Positions 1-5,586 of a stretch of 5,586 bases of DNA are shown in pieces. This DNA comes from Candidatus Schekmanbacteria bacterium (GTDB lineage Bacteria > Schekmanbacteria > GWA2-38-11 > J061), in NCBI GenBank assembly GCA_003695725.1, contig RFHX01000323.1, forward strand, positions 1 to 5,586. Direction: 5' to 3'. Position 1 is the first letter of the stretch; each line of letters begins with the position of its first letter. The notes beneath the pieces were generated by a model. The model was given only the letters and a program-made list of their open reading frames with translations. It was not told the DNA's origin and searched no databases. The position numbers and the translations under genes were made by a program.

Positions 1-1
1 A

Positions 2-1192
2 CATGCCCTTGAGGAAATCCAATCTCCTTTGAGCAAGCTTCTTTTAAAAGAATCCCGCTTGAAAAACAAACTCAAGGCCTTGAAAAAAAAAGAAGCCCAA
101 ATACGGCAGCTTCTTCAAAACCTCCAAGAAAGCACAAAACATCTCCTTGAGATCCAAAAGAAAAAATCCACTCTTTATGTAAAGGTGTATAAAAAGCTCA
201 ACAATAGAAAAAAACCTTTAAAAAAAGTCTCTGTCGAAGTTGGAATGTTGGGCAATGAGTCCTTCCTAAAATCTGTTAAGACAAACAGCAAAGGGATTGC
301 AGTATTTAGGAAACTTATAAGAAAAAAGAAATATACAATTTTTGTAAGTAAGACCAACTATACATTTTCACCCTCCGAAAGAACAGTAAAGATAAAAGGG
401 AAAAAGAAAATAGTTTCTTTTATTGGAGTCAAAAGTGATAGCGAAGAGCCAGTTAAGCAGATGAAAAAACCGGCAACTGCTGTAATGGATGTCAATTCAA
501 CTGGTGATGGGGGATATTTTGATTTTTCAAAAGGCACGAATAGTCTTACGAAGGCAGATATCTGGCTTGGCGGATCTTTCTTTGAACAATATTATATGGG
601 TGATATAAATGGACTTGTGGTAACATCAACAGCAAAGACATGGAAGGATGCAGAAACTGCTCCTGAGATGGAGTATGGAAGTAATGGAGAAGAGTATTCC
701 GTAGAGGTTGAAAAAGACGCAATCTATTTTGTCAAAACTAAAGAAGGCAACTATGCGAAGATTATGATTCGCAGTGTTGATAACGATGGGATAGTGATAT
801 TCGACTGGTTTTATCAATCTGACGGCAGCAAAACTTTTACTCCTGATGTAACTCCTCCTGTGATAACTTCTGTAACACCTGCTGAAAATGCATCTGATGT
901 GCCTATAACTACGAATCTTATCGTTAAGTTTGATGAACCGATTTCAAATTCAGCATATGTTGTTCCACAGATAGAGGGAGGAGGCAAAACAATGTATTTT
1001 AATTTTCCAACATATGACTATGCTGAAAACTCGCTTGTATTTTCTCTATCTGAAAATCTTGAATACGATACTGTTTATACCATTTCACTTACAGCGCCTT
1101 CATACTATTTTCAAGATTATTATGTGGAAGATATTTCTGGAAACAAACTTGTGCTTGATAAAAAATGGACATTTAGAACGAAATCGCAGTAA
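2..1192 (+). CDS. Partial modular, probably exported protein: coiled coil, basic beta-rich region, unknown acidic module, C-terminal Big_5/SbsA-like Ig domain
   Basis: The frame is open to the left edge. The only early start candidate is a TTG at 29 with a poorly spaced GAGGA (11-15), and the first in-frame ATG is at 245, inside a domain. I therefore treat the gene as 5'-truncated by the window. Residues below count from the TTG. Residues 1-46 are rich in Lys, Glu, Gln and Leu and read as a coiled coil that continues upstream. Residues 48-134 look like a beta-sandwich of the carboxypeptidase-regulatory/CNA-B type, with a 'TNSKGIAVF' turn and 'YTIFVSKTNYTFSP'. Residues 160-271 form a beta-rich acidic module that opens with 'GGYFDFSKGT' and ends 'FYQSDGSKTF'; I cannot name it. 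Residues 273-385 match a Big_5/SbsA-like Ig domain ('PPVITSVTPAENASDVPITT', ending 'KKWTFRTKSQ'). No cysteine is visible. No signal peptide can be judged because the N-terminus is missing. A role in the cell envelope or in adhesion is inference; the true function is unknown. Confidence 0.75.
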   Translation, partial: HALEEIQSPLSKLLLKESRLKNKLKALKKKEAQIRQLLQNLQESTKHLLEIQKKKSTLYVKVYKKLNNRKKPLKKVSVEVGMLGNESFLKSVKTNSKGIAVFRKLIRKKKYTIFVSKTNYTFSPSERTVKIKGKKKIVSFIGVKSDSEEPVKQMKKPATAVMDVNSTGDGGYFDFSKGTNSLTKADIWLGGSFFEQYYMGDINGLVVTSTAKTWKDAETAPEMEYGSNGEEYSVEVEKDAIYFVKTKEGNYAKIMIRSVDNDGIVIFDWFYQSDGSKTFTPDVTPPVITSVTPAENASDVPITTNLIVKFDEPISNSAYVVPQIEGGGKTMYFNFPTYDYAENSLVFSLSENLEYDTVYTISLTAPSYYFQDYYVEDISGNKLVLDKKWTFRTKSQ

Positions 1193-1440
1193 GAAGATTG
1201 TTAGGCAAAAGATTTTGGATATTGTTGTTGATTCTTGAGACATTATTCTAAAACAATTGAATTGCGGCGCATTGGCACTGAGTAATAATTTTCAAAGACC
1301 GTGTTTTGTGCTTTTGTTTAGTTTATAGAATAAATCTCATACTAATCTGAGAAATCATAGAAAAAAGCTTCTTTGCCTTAAAAGATTCATAATTCCAAAT
1401 TACTATACCAATATTGAAGAACTTCTCTTTTAAAAAATCC

Positions 1441-1469
1441 TTGAAATGCTTATAAATGGCATATATATA
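1441..1469 (+). promoter_or_regulatory. Candidate sigma-70 type promoter for the gatCAB-elbB cluster
   Basis: A TTGAAA hexamer at 1441-1446 resembles the -35 consensus TTGACA (5 of 6). It is followed after exactly 17 bp by TATATA at 1464-1469, a partial match to TATAAT. Transcription would start around 1476-1478, giving a leader of roughly 20 nt before the gatC ATG and leaving the Shine-Dalgarno site in the transcript. The surrounding DNA is very AT-rich, so a chance match is possible. A second TATATA register (1462-1467) would give a 15-bp spacer. Confidence 0.45.
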
Positions 1470-1481
1470 GGAAACAAATTT

Positions 1482-1487
1482 AAGGAG
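1482..1487 (+). promoter_or_regulatory. Ribosome binding site of gatC
   Basis: AAGGAG lies 9 nt before the ATG at 1497. It supports that start, as does the family-typical N-terminus of the product. Confidence 0.8.
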
Positions 1488-1496
1488 TGATTTATT

Positions 1497-1784
1497 ATGA
1501 AGCTTTCATTGGATGAAGTCAAATATGTTGCTCAACTGGCACGCATAGAATTTAGTGATGAGGAGCTCGAGAAGTTTAGAACACAGCTTGATGCAATTAT
1601 TGGCTATATAGAAAAAATGAACGAACTTGATACTGAAAATGTTAAACCAACTTCTCATGTAGTTGATGTAAATAATGTTCTGCGTGAAGATGAAGTTGGC
1701 AATTCACTGCCTCGTGAAGAAGTATTGAAAAATGCGCCATGCAGTGAAAATGGCTTTTTTAAAGTTCCAAAAATCATCGAATAG
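1497..1784 (+). CDS. gatC: Aspartyl/glutamyl-tRNA amidotransferase subunit C (GatC)
   Basis: GatC is the small non-catalytic subunit of the GatCAB tRNA-dependent amidotransferase. In known structures it wraps around the GatA-GatB interface and stabilises the complex. The 95-residue length is normal for the family. The family pattern is visible: 'VKYVAQLARIEFSDEELEKF' at residues 8-27, the 'QLDAIIGYIEKMNELDT' helix at 29-45, 'VKPTSHV' at 49-55, 'LREDEV' at 61-66, and the C-terminal 'NAPCSENGFFKVPKII' that packs on the partner subunits. The ATG start has a good Shine-Dalgarno site 9 nt upstream. This is the first gene of the cluster, 60 bp before gatA, and it is probably transcribed from the promoter just upstream. 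No anomaly seen. Confidence 0.96.
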   Translation: MKLSLDEVKYVAQLARIEFSDEELEKFRTQLDAIIGYIEKMNELDTENVKPTSHVVDVNNVLREDEVGNSLPREEVLKNAPCSENGFFKVPKIIE

Positions 1785-1844
1785 ATTAGGTTTCATAAAC
1801 ACTATAATTCTTTGAAACATCGTTAAGAAACAGGAATATATCAT

Positions 1845-3284
1845 ATGGATTTATATAGAAAGACCATTTGGCAGTTGAGAGAGCTTTTAGATAGGGGTGA
1901 AATCAAGCCGGAAGAGGTCCTCGATTCGGTCCTCAGAAGGATTGAAGAAGTCAATGGGAAGATTAATGGCTATATAACAGTGCTTGAAGACTATGCTAAA
2001 AATCAAATCGAAAAAGGCCTTCCAGAGGGACCCCTTTCAGGAGTTCCCATTGCAGTCAAGGATAATATTTGTATAAAAGATCAATTGACTACCTGTGCCT
2101 CTAAAATTCTCTATAATTTTAGGCCCCCATATAATGCCGATGTTACGGAAAGACTGCTCAATGCAGGGGCAGTCATTTGTGGGAAGACGAATCTCGATGA
2201 ATTTGCAATGGGATCATCTACGGAAAATTCCTATTTTGGGCCAACAAGAAATCCATGGAATGTTGAATGTGCCCCCGGAGGTTCGAGTGGCGGCTCTGCT
2301 GCTGTAGTTTCAGCAGACGCCTGCATCGCCGCTCTTGGTTCTGATACAGGAGGTTCAATTCGTCAACCAGCATCATTTTGTGGAATGGTGGGAATGAAGC
2401 CCACCTATGGTGCAGTATCAAGATATGGTCTTGTGGCATTTGCATCGTCACTTGATCAGATTGGTCCAATGACAAAGGATGTAAGGGATTGTGCAATGCT
2501 TCTTAATGTTATTTCAGGTTATGACAGAAGAGATTCAACATCTCTTAAATTTGACAGGCCTGATTATACAAAGGCACTCACAGGAGAAATCAAAGGGATT
2601 AGGGTAGGCATTCCTTCAGAATATTTTGGTGAAGGATTGAATCAAGAAGTTGCTGATGCCGTGAAAAAAGGCATTGAATATCTATCATCATCAGGAGCTG
2701 AAATTATAGACATTTCACTGCCTCATACTGATTATGCAGTAAGCTGTTATTATATTCTTGCAACAGCAGAAGCTTCCTCAAATCTTGCTCGCTATGATGG
2801 TGTAAAATATGGATATAGAACAGAAAAATCTTCCAATCTCATAGATATGTATTTCAAAACAAGAGGTGAAGGCTTTGGAGCGGAGGTCAAAAGACGAATT
2901 ATGCTTGGCACATATGCCCTCAGTTCAGGTTATTATGATGCATATTATGCAAAGGCGCAAAAAGTAAGGACACTAATCAAGGAAGATTTCGATAAGGCAT
3001 TCGAGAAGGTTGATGTTATCGTTACTCCAACATCTCCAACAACTGCCTTCAAAATTGGCGAGAAAGCAGATGACCCGCTGCAGATGTATCTTTCAGATAT
3101 ATTTACTATTTCTGTAAATCTTGGAGGGCTTCCGGCTATCTCAATTCCCTGCGGTTTCGACAGCAAGAGCTTGCCAATAGGATTTCAGATAATTTCTAAA
3201 CATTTTGATGAATCGACTTTATTGAGATGTGCTTATTTTCTCGAGGAAAAATTTGCGGTTAAAGATAAAAAACCGCCCTTATAA
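1845..3284 (+). CDS. gatA: Aspartyl/glutamyl-tRNA amidotransferase subunit A (GatA), glutaminase subunit
   Basis: GatA hydrolyses glutamine in the cytoplasm and supplies ammonia to GatB for transamidation of Glu-tRNA(Gln) or Asp-tRNA(Asn). It is an amidase-signature enzyme, and the 479-residue length is typical. The Ser-cisSer-Lys triad can be placed as Lys72 (in 'GVPIAVKDN'), cis-Ser147 (in '[11 protein letters not shown]') and nucleophile Ser171 (in '[12 protein letters not shown]'). The spacings of 75 and 24 residues equal those of the Staphylococcus aureus enzyme (Lys79, Ser154, Ser178). Other family blocks include '[17 protein letters not shown]' (113-129), '[20 protein letters not shown]' (183-202) and '[11 protein letters not shown]' (203-213). 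The start is supported by the normal '[15 protein letters not shown]' N-terminus and a weak AGGA at 1832-1835, 9 nt upstream. The stop codon overlaps the gatB ribosome binding site. The gene appears intact. Confidence 0.97.
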   Translation: MDLYRKTIWQLRELLDRGEIKPEEVLDSVLRRIEEVNGKINGYITVLEDYAKNQIEKGLPEGPLSGVPIAVKDNICIKDQLTTCASKILYNFRPPYNADVTERLLNAGAVICGKTNLDEFAMGSSTENSYFGPTRNPWNVECAPGGSSGGSAAVVSADACIAALGSDTGGSIRQPASFCGMVGMKPTYGAVSRYGLVAFASSLDQIGPMTKDVRDCAMLLNVISGYDRRDSTSLKFDRPDYTKALTGEIKGIRVGIPSEYFGEGLNQEVADAVKKGIEYLSSSGAEIIDISLPHTDYAVSCYYILATAEASSNLARYDGVKYGYRTEKSSNLIDMYFKTRGEGFGAEVKRRIMLGTYALSSGYYDAYYAKAQKVRTLIKEDFDKAFEKVDVIVTPTSPTTAFKIGEKADDPLQMYLSDIFTISVNLGGLPAISIPCGFDSKSLPIGFQIISKHFDESTLLRCAYFLEEKFAVKDKKPPL

Positions 3285-3288
3285 GGAG
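3282..3288 (+). promoter_or_regulatory. gatB ribosome binding site merged with the gatA stop codon
   Basis: TAAGGAG begins with the TAA stop of gatA (3282-3284) and lies 10 nt before the gatB ATG at 3299. The arrangement suggests that ribosomes ending gatA help initiate gatB, which would favour equal subunit production. A second AGGAAG (3291-3296) is only 2 nt from the ATG and is too close to be the main site. Confidence 0.7.
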
Positions 3289-3298
3289 TAAGGAAGAG

Positions 3299-4741
3299 AT
3301 GAATTATGAAGCGGTTATAGGGCTTGAAGTTCACGCACAGCTTTTGACGAAATCAAAGATTTTCTGCAGCTGTTCAACACAATTTGGTTCCGAGCCCAAT
3401 ACTCAAACCTGTCCTGTATGTCTTGGAATGCCCGGTGTGCTTCCTGTTGCCAATAGAGAAGTCATAAATATGGCAATCAAAACCTCTCTTGCCCTCAATT
3501 GCAAGATTAATAACTATGGAAGATTTGCAAGAAAAAATTATTTTTATCCCGACCTTCCGAAAAACTATCAGATATCACAGTACGAAGAGCCGCTTAGCGA
3601 GCATGGATATCTTGAAATTGATGTCAACGGCAAGAGAAAAAAGATAGGCATTGTAAGGATTCATATAGAGGAAGATGCCGGCAAGAATATTCATGAAAAT
3701 GTCGTAGATGGGAGTTATGTAGATTTGAACAGAACAGGAGTCCCATTGATGGAGATCGTGAGTGAGCCGGATATTAATACGCCTGAAGAAGCGCGCGCCT
3801 ATTTAACGCAGTTGAAAAATATACTTCTTTATCTTGAGGTGTGCGACTGCAATATGGAAGAGGGAAGCCTTCGCTGTGATGCGAACATTTCTGTCAGACC
3901 TGTGGGACAGAAAGAGTTTGGAACTAAAACCGAAATAAAAAATATGAATTCATTCAGCAATCTTCAGAAAGCTCTTGAATACGAAATTGAAAGGCAGGTT
4001 GATATTCTTCAGGATGGTGGACGAATAGTTCAGGAAACCCGCTTGTGGGACCCTTCCTCGGGTACAACTGCATCGATGAGAAGTAAAGAAGAAGCGCATG
4101 ATTACCGCTACTTTCCTTGTCCTGACCTTGTCCCTGTCGTAGTTGATGAGGAATGGATTGAAAATATAAAGAAAACACTGCCTGAGCTTCCTGATGAAAA
4201 AAAGCAACGGTTTGTTTCTCAATATGGCATACCTGAATATGATGCTGGTGTGATTACTGCCTCAAAAGCCCTTGCAGATTATTATGAGAAAGTGGCTGCA
4301 ATTTACAATGATGCAAAAAAAGTGAGCAACTGGGTAATGGGTGAGTTGCTACGCCTTTTAAAAGAAGATGAAAAAGAAATATCTGATATATTGATAACCC
4401 CTGAAAATTTTGCGTCACTGCTTCAACTGATTGACAAAGGTACAATCAGTGGAAAAATTGCTAAAACTGTTTTTGAAGAGATGTATAAGAATGGTAAAAC
4501 GCCAGATGAGATAGTCGAAGAAAAGGGATTGGAGCAGGTAAGCGACGAAGGAGAAATTGCTGGCATTATCGATAGGGTTTTAGCTGAAAATACGAAACAA
4601 GTGGAACAGTACCTTGGAGGAAAGGAAAAGGTTGCAGGTTTCTTCGTTGGACAGGTGATGAAAGCAACTTCCGGCAAAGCAAATCCGGGATTGGTAAACA
4701 AGATATTGAAAGAGAAACTGGAAGCAATGAAAAATAAATAG
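3299..4741 (+). CDS. gatB: Aspartyl/glutamyl-tRNA amidotransferase subunit B (GatB), kinase/transamidase subunit
   Basis: GatB binds the mischarged tRNA, activates its Glu or Asp side chain with ATP and adds the ammonia delivered from GatA. The 480-residue length is standard. The N-terminal catalytic cradle begins '[13 protein letters not shown]' (Glu10 and His12 are conserved in the family). It has a four-cysteine zinc site at Cys23, Cys25, Cys38 and Cys41. Next come '[17 protein letters not shown]' (79-95), the GatB signature '[14 protein letters not shown]' (141-154), '[14 protein letters not shown]' (187-200) and '[14 protein letters not shown]' (260-273). A helical domain follows from about 290. 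The C-terminal YqeY-like tail, which recognises the tRNA, runs to the end and carries '[20 protein letters not shown]' (451-470). The gene starts 14 bp after gatA and ends 14 bp before elbB. No truncation or frameshift seen. Whether the enzyme makes Gln-tRNA, Asn-tRNA or both cannot be told from this sequence alone. Confidence 0.97.
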   Translation: MNYEAVIGLEVHAQLLTKSKIFCSCSTQFGSEPNTQTCPVCLGMPGVLPVANREVINMAIKTSLALNCKINNYGRFARKNYFYPDLPKNYQISQYEEPLSEHGYLEIDVNGKRKKIGIVRIHIEEDAGKNIHENVVDGSYVDLNRTGVPLMEIVSEPDINTPEEARAYLTQLKNILLYLEVCDCNMEEGSLRCDANISVRPVGQKEFGTKTEIKNMNSFSNLQKALEYEIERQVDILQDGGRIVQETRLWDPSSGTTASMRSKEEAHDYRYFPCPDLVPVVVDEEWIENIKKTLPELPDEKKQRFVSQYGIPEYDAGVITASKALADYYEKVAAIYNDAKKVSNWVMGELLRLLKEDEKEISDILITPENFASLLQLIDKGTISGKIAKTVFEEMYKNGKTPDEIVEEKGLEQVSDEGEIAGIIDRVLAENTKQVEQYLGGKEKVAGFFVGQVMKATSGKANPGLVNKILKEKLEAMKNK

Positions 4742-4748
4742 AAGGAGG
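4742..4748 (+). promoter_or_regulatory. Strong ribosome binding site of elbB
   Basis: AAGGAGG starts one base after the gatB TAG stop (4739-4741) and lies 7 nt before the ATG at 4756. It decides between two nearby ATGs: the one at 4751 is only 2 nt from the site and out of frame. It is the best Shine-Dalgarno match in the window, which hints at efficient translation of elbB. Confidence 0.8.
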
Positions 4749-4755
4749 AAATGCT

Positions 4756-5424
4756 ATGGCAAAGAAAATAGGACTTCTTCTATCAGGATGCGGAGTTTAT
4801 GATGGTGCAGAAATTCATGAGTCAGTATGTGCTATGCTGGCAATCGACCGCGCCGGCTGTGAGATTGTATGTATGGCACCTGATATAGAGCAATATCATG
4901 TAGTCAACCATCTCACAGGTGAAGTGGCAGAAGGAGAAAAACGCAATGTCCTTGTTGAAGCGGCAAGAATAGCGAGAGGAAATATAAAGAAAATAACCGA
5001 TATATCTGTTTCTGATATAGATGCATTGATAATTCCCGGAGGTTTTGGCTCAGCTAAAAATTTATCAACTTATGCCTTTGATGGTGAAAAATGCAGAGTA
5101 AATGAAGATGTAAAAAGATTGGTGCAAGAAGTTGTTGGTGCGGGTAAGCCAGTTGGGGCGATATGCATTTCACCTGTTGTCATAGCTAAGATTTTTGAGG
5201 GTACTGATGTCAAACCTGAATTAACTATTGGCAATGATGCTGATACAAGTGAAAAAATTGAAAAAATGGGGGCAACGCACTGTCAGTGTTCAGTCAGCGA
5301 ATTTCATATCGACGAGAAAAACAAAATCGTTTCAACTCCTGCATATATGCTTGGCACAAGGATTTCAGAAGTTGCAGAAGGGATTGAAAAGCTCGTAAAA
5401 TCTGTTATTGACCTTTGCAGGTGA
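4756..5424 (+). CDS. elbB: ElbB-type DJ-1/PfpI family protein (isoprenoid biosynthesis glyoxalase ElbB)
   Basis: The 222-residue protein resembles Escherichia coli ElbB along its whole length, as far as I can recall that sequence. Shared blocks are 'KKIGLLLSGCGVYDGAEIHE' (3-22), 'VVNHLTGE' (49-56), 'RNVLVEAARIARG' (63-75), 'DALIIPGGFGSAKNLS' (89-104), 'GKPVGAICISP' (130-140) and 'TPAYMLGTRISE' (near 194-205). The fold is the DJ-1/PfpI branch of the class I glutamine-amidotransferase-like superfamily. Cys137, in 'AICISP', is the expected nucleophile-elbow cysteine, and Glu22 is the likely equivalent of the DJ-1 glutamate that tunes it (placed by spacing to the 'RAG' segment). E. coli ElbB has been linked to isoprenoid synthesis and to glyoxalase activity, but its physiological role is not well settled. 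The protein has no signal peptide or membrane segment and should be cytosolic. It lies 14 bp after gatB and probably shares its mRNA. Family assignment is firm; function is not. Confidence 0.93.
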   Translation: MAKKIGLLLSGCGVYDGAEIHESVCAMLAIDRAGCEIVCMAPDIEQYHVVNHLTGEVAEGEKRNVLVEAARIARGNIKKITDISVSDIDALIIPGGFGSAKNLSTYAFDGEKCRVNEDVKRLVQEVVGAGKPVGAICISPVVIAKIFEGTDVKPELTIGNDADTSEKIEKMGATHCQCSVSEFHIDEKNKIVSTPAYMLGTRISEVAEGIEKLVKSVIDLCR

Positions 5425-5586
5425 TTAGCCAAAATATTAAATATCGTTGGATTATGAATGACGATGGAATGAGTATTGCTGGTCTCTAAAAGAAAATTGA
5501 GCATTTGAGATAAAATTATCACTGGATTTTGAAAGATGTATGTAGGTTTGTCCATTGCAAACATTCTTTTGCTATGAACAGTAGAT
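5425..5586. other. Downstream region without recognisable gene
   Basis: The 162 bp after elbB contain only very short frames. An AT-rich imperfect inverted repeat lies directly after the stop: CCAA (5429-5432) and ATATT (5434-5438) against AATAT (5440-5444) and TTGG (5447-5450). It is weak and lacks a T-run, so it is not a convincing intrinsic terminator. A small GATAA/TTATC palindrome at 5509-5520 is probably chance in DNA this AT-rich. The next gene is outside the window. Confidence 0.5.

Larger units (their letters stand above)
1193..1496. other. AT-rich intergenic region between the surface-type gene and gatC
   Basis: This 304-bp gap has stops in every forward frame and no convincing gene. 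I see no tRNA, no T-box signature and no GC-rich hairpin followed by a T-run, so a terminator for the upstream gene is not evident. The only inverted repeat noted is TCTCA (1335-1339) with TGAGA (1348-1352), a weak 5-bp stem around an 8-nt loop and without a T-tract. The last 60 bp carry the probable promoter and ribosome binding site of gatC. Confidence 0.7.

Noticed and set aside
29-31. TTG as the true start of the left-edge protein
   Set aside because: The frame continues upstream to the window edge with residues that fit the same coiled coil, and the only nearby GAGGA is 13 nt away, so the real start probably lies outside the window.
1014-1238. A 74-codon plus-strand frame overlapping the end of the left-edge gene
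   Set aside because: It overlaps the Ig-domain coding region in another frame, is low in complexity, has no ribosome binding site, and its product resembles nothing I recognise. It is an out-of-frame shadow.
1812-1842. Possible internal promoter before gatA (TTGAAA at 1812 with TATATC at 1837)
   Set aside because: The spacer is 19 bp and the -10 would nearly touch the gatA start codon, leaving transcription to begin inside the coding region without a ribosome binding site.
3950-4222. Two overlapping minus-strand frames of 90 and 74 codons inside gatB
   Set aside because: They are antisense to the most conserved part of GatB and encode no recognisable domain; their openness follows from gatB codon use.
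5429-5450. Intrinsic terminator after elbB
   Set aside because: The inverted repeat is almost all A and T, is interrupted, would need a very tight loop, and no T-run follows it.
5304-5564. An 86-codon minus-strand frame covering the end of elbB and the downstream region
   Set aside because: More than a third of it is antisense to conserved elbB coding sequence, no family features are visible, and I see no persuasive ribosome binding site.
5536-5577. Short hydrophobic peptide frame near the right edge
   Set aside because: It has only 13 codons before a stop and no convincing ribosome binding site; it is most likely chance.

Overview
The window comes from an AT-rich bacterium with strong Shine-Dalgarno sites and ordinary ATG starts. 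All genes seen lie on the plus strand. The proteins are typical bacterial GatC, GatA and GatB, an ElbB-type DJ-1/PfpI protein (best known from Gram-negative bacteria), and a multidomain protein with Ig-like modules that looks exported. This fits a low-GC Gram-negative or deep-branching bacterial lineage, but nothing in the sequence fixes the phylum.

Layout: positions 2-1192 hold the 3' part of a gene for a modular, probably extracytoplasmic protein. Its reading frame is open at the left edge. It has a lysine-rich coiled coil, a basic beta-sandwich-like region, an acidic module of unknown type and a C-terminal Big_5/SbsA-like Ig domain. A 304-bp AT-rich gap (1193-1496) follows and ends in a plausible sigma-70 promoter and a good ribosome binding site. 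Then comes a compact cluster: gatC (1497-1784), gatA (1845-3284), gatB (3299-4741) and elbB (4756-5424). The gaps are 60, 14 and 14 bp, so the four genes are probably one transcription unit. The last 162 bp hold no recognisable gene.

GatCAB is the amidotransferase that converts Glu-tRNA(Gln) and/or Asp-tRNA(Asn) to Gln-tRNA(Gln) and/or Asn-tRNA(Asn). GatA releases ammonia from glutamine, GatB binds and activates the mischarged tRNA, and GatC holds the complex together. All three subunits look intact, with the expected catalytic and metal-ligand residues. Such an operon suggests that the organism lacks GlnRS, AsnRS or both. ElbB is a DJ-1-superfamily protein whose cellular role is poorly settled; its tight coupling to gatB is the most notable contextual point.

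I see no mobile element, CRISPR array, tRNA, rRNA or riboswitch, and no clear new system. The points most worth a second look are the mosaic, charge-polarised protein at the left edge and the gatCAB-elbB linkage.
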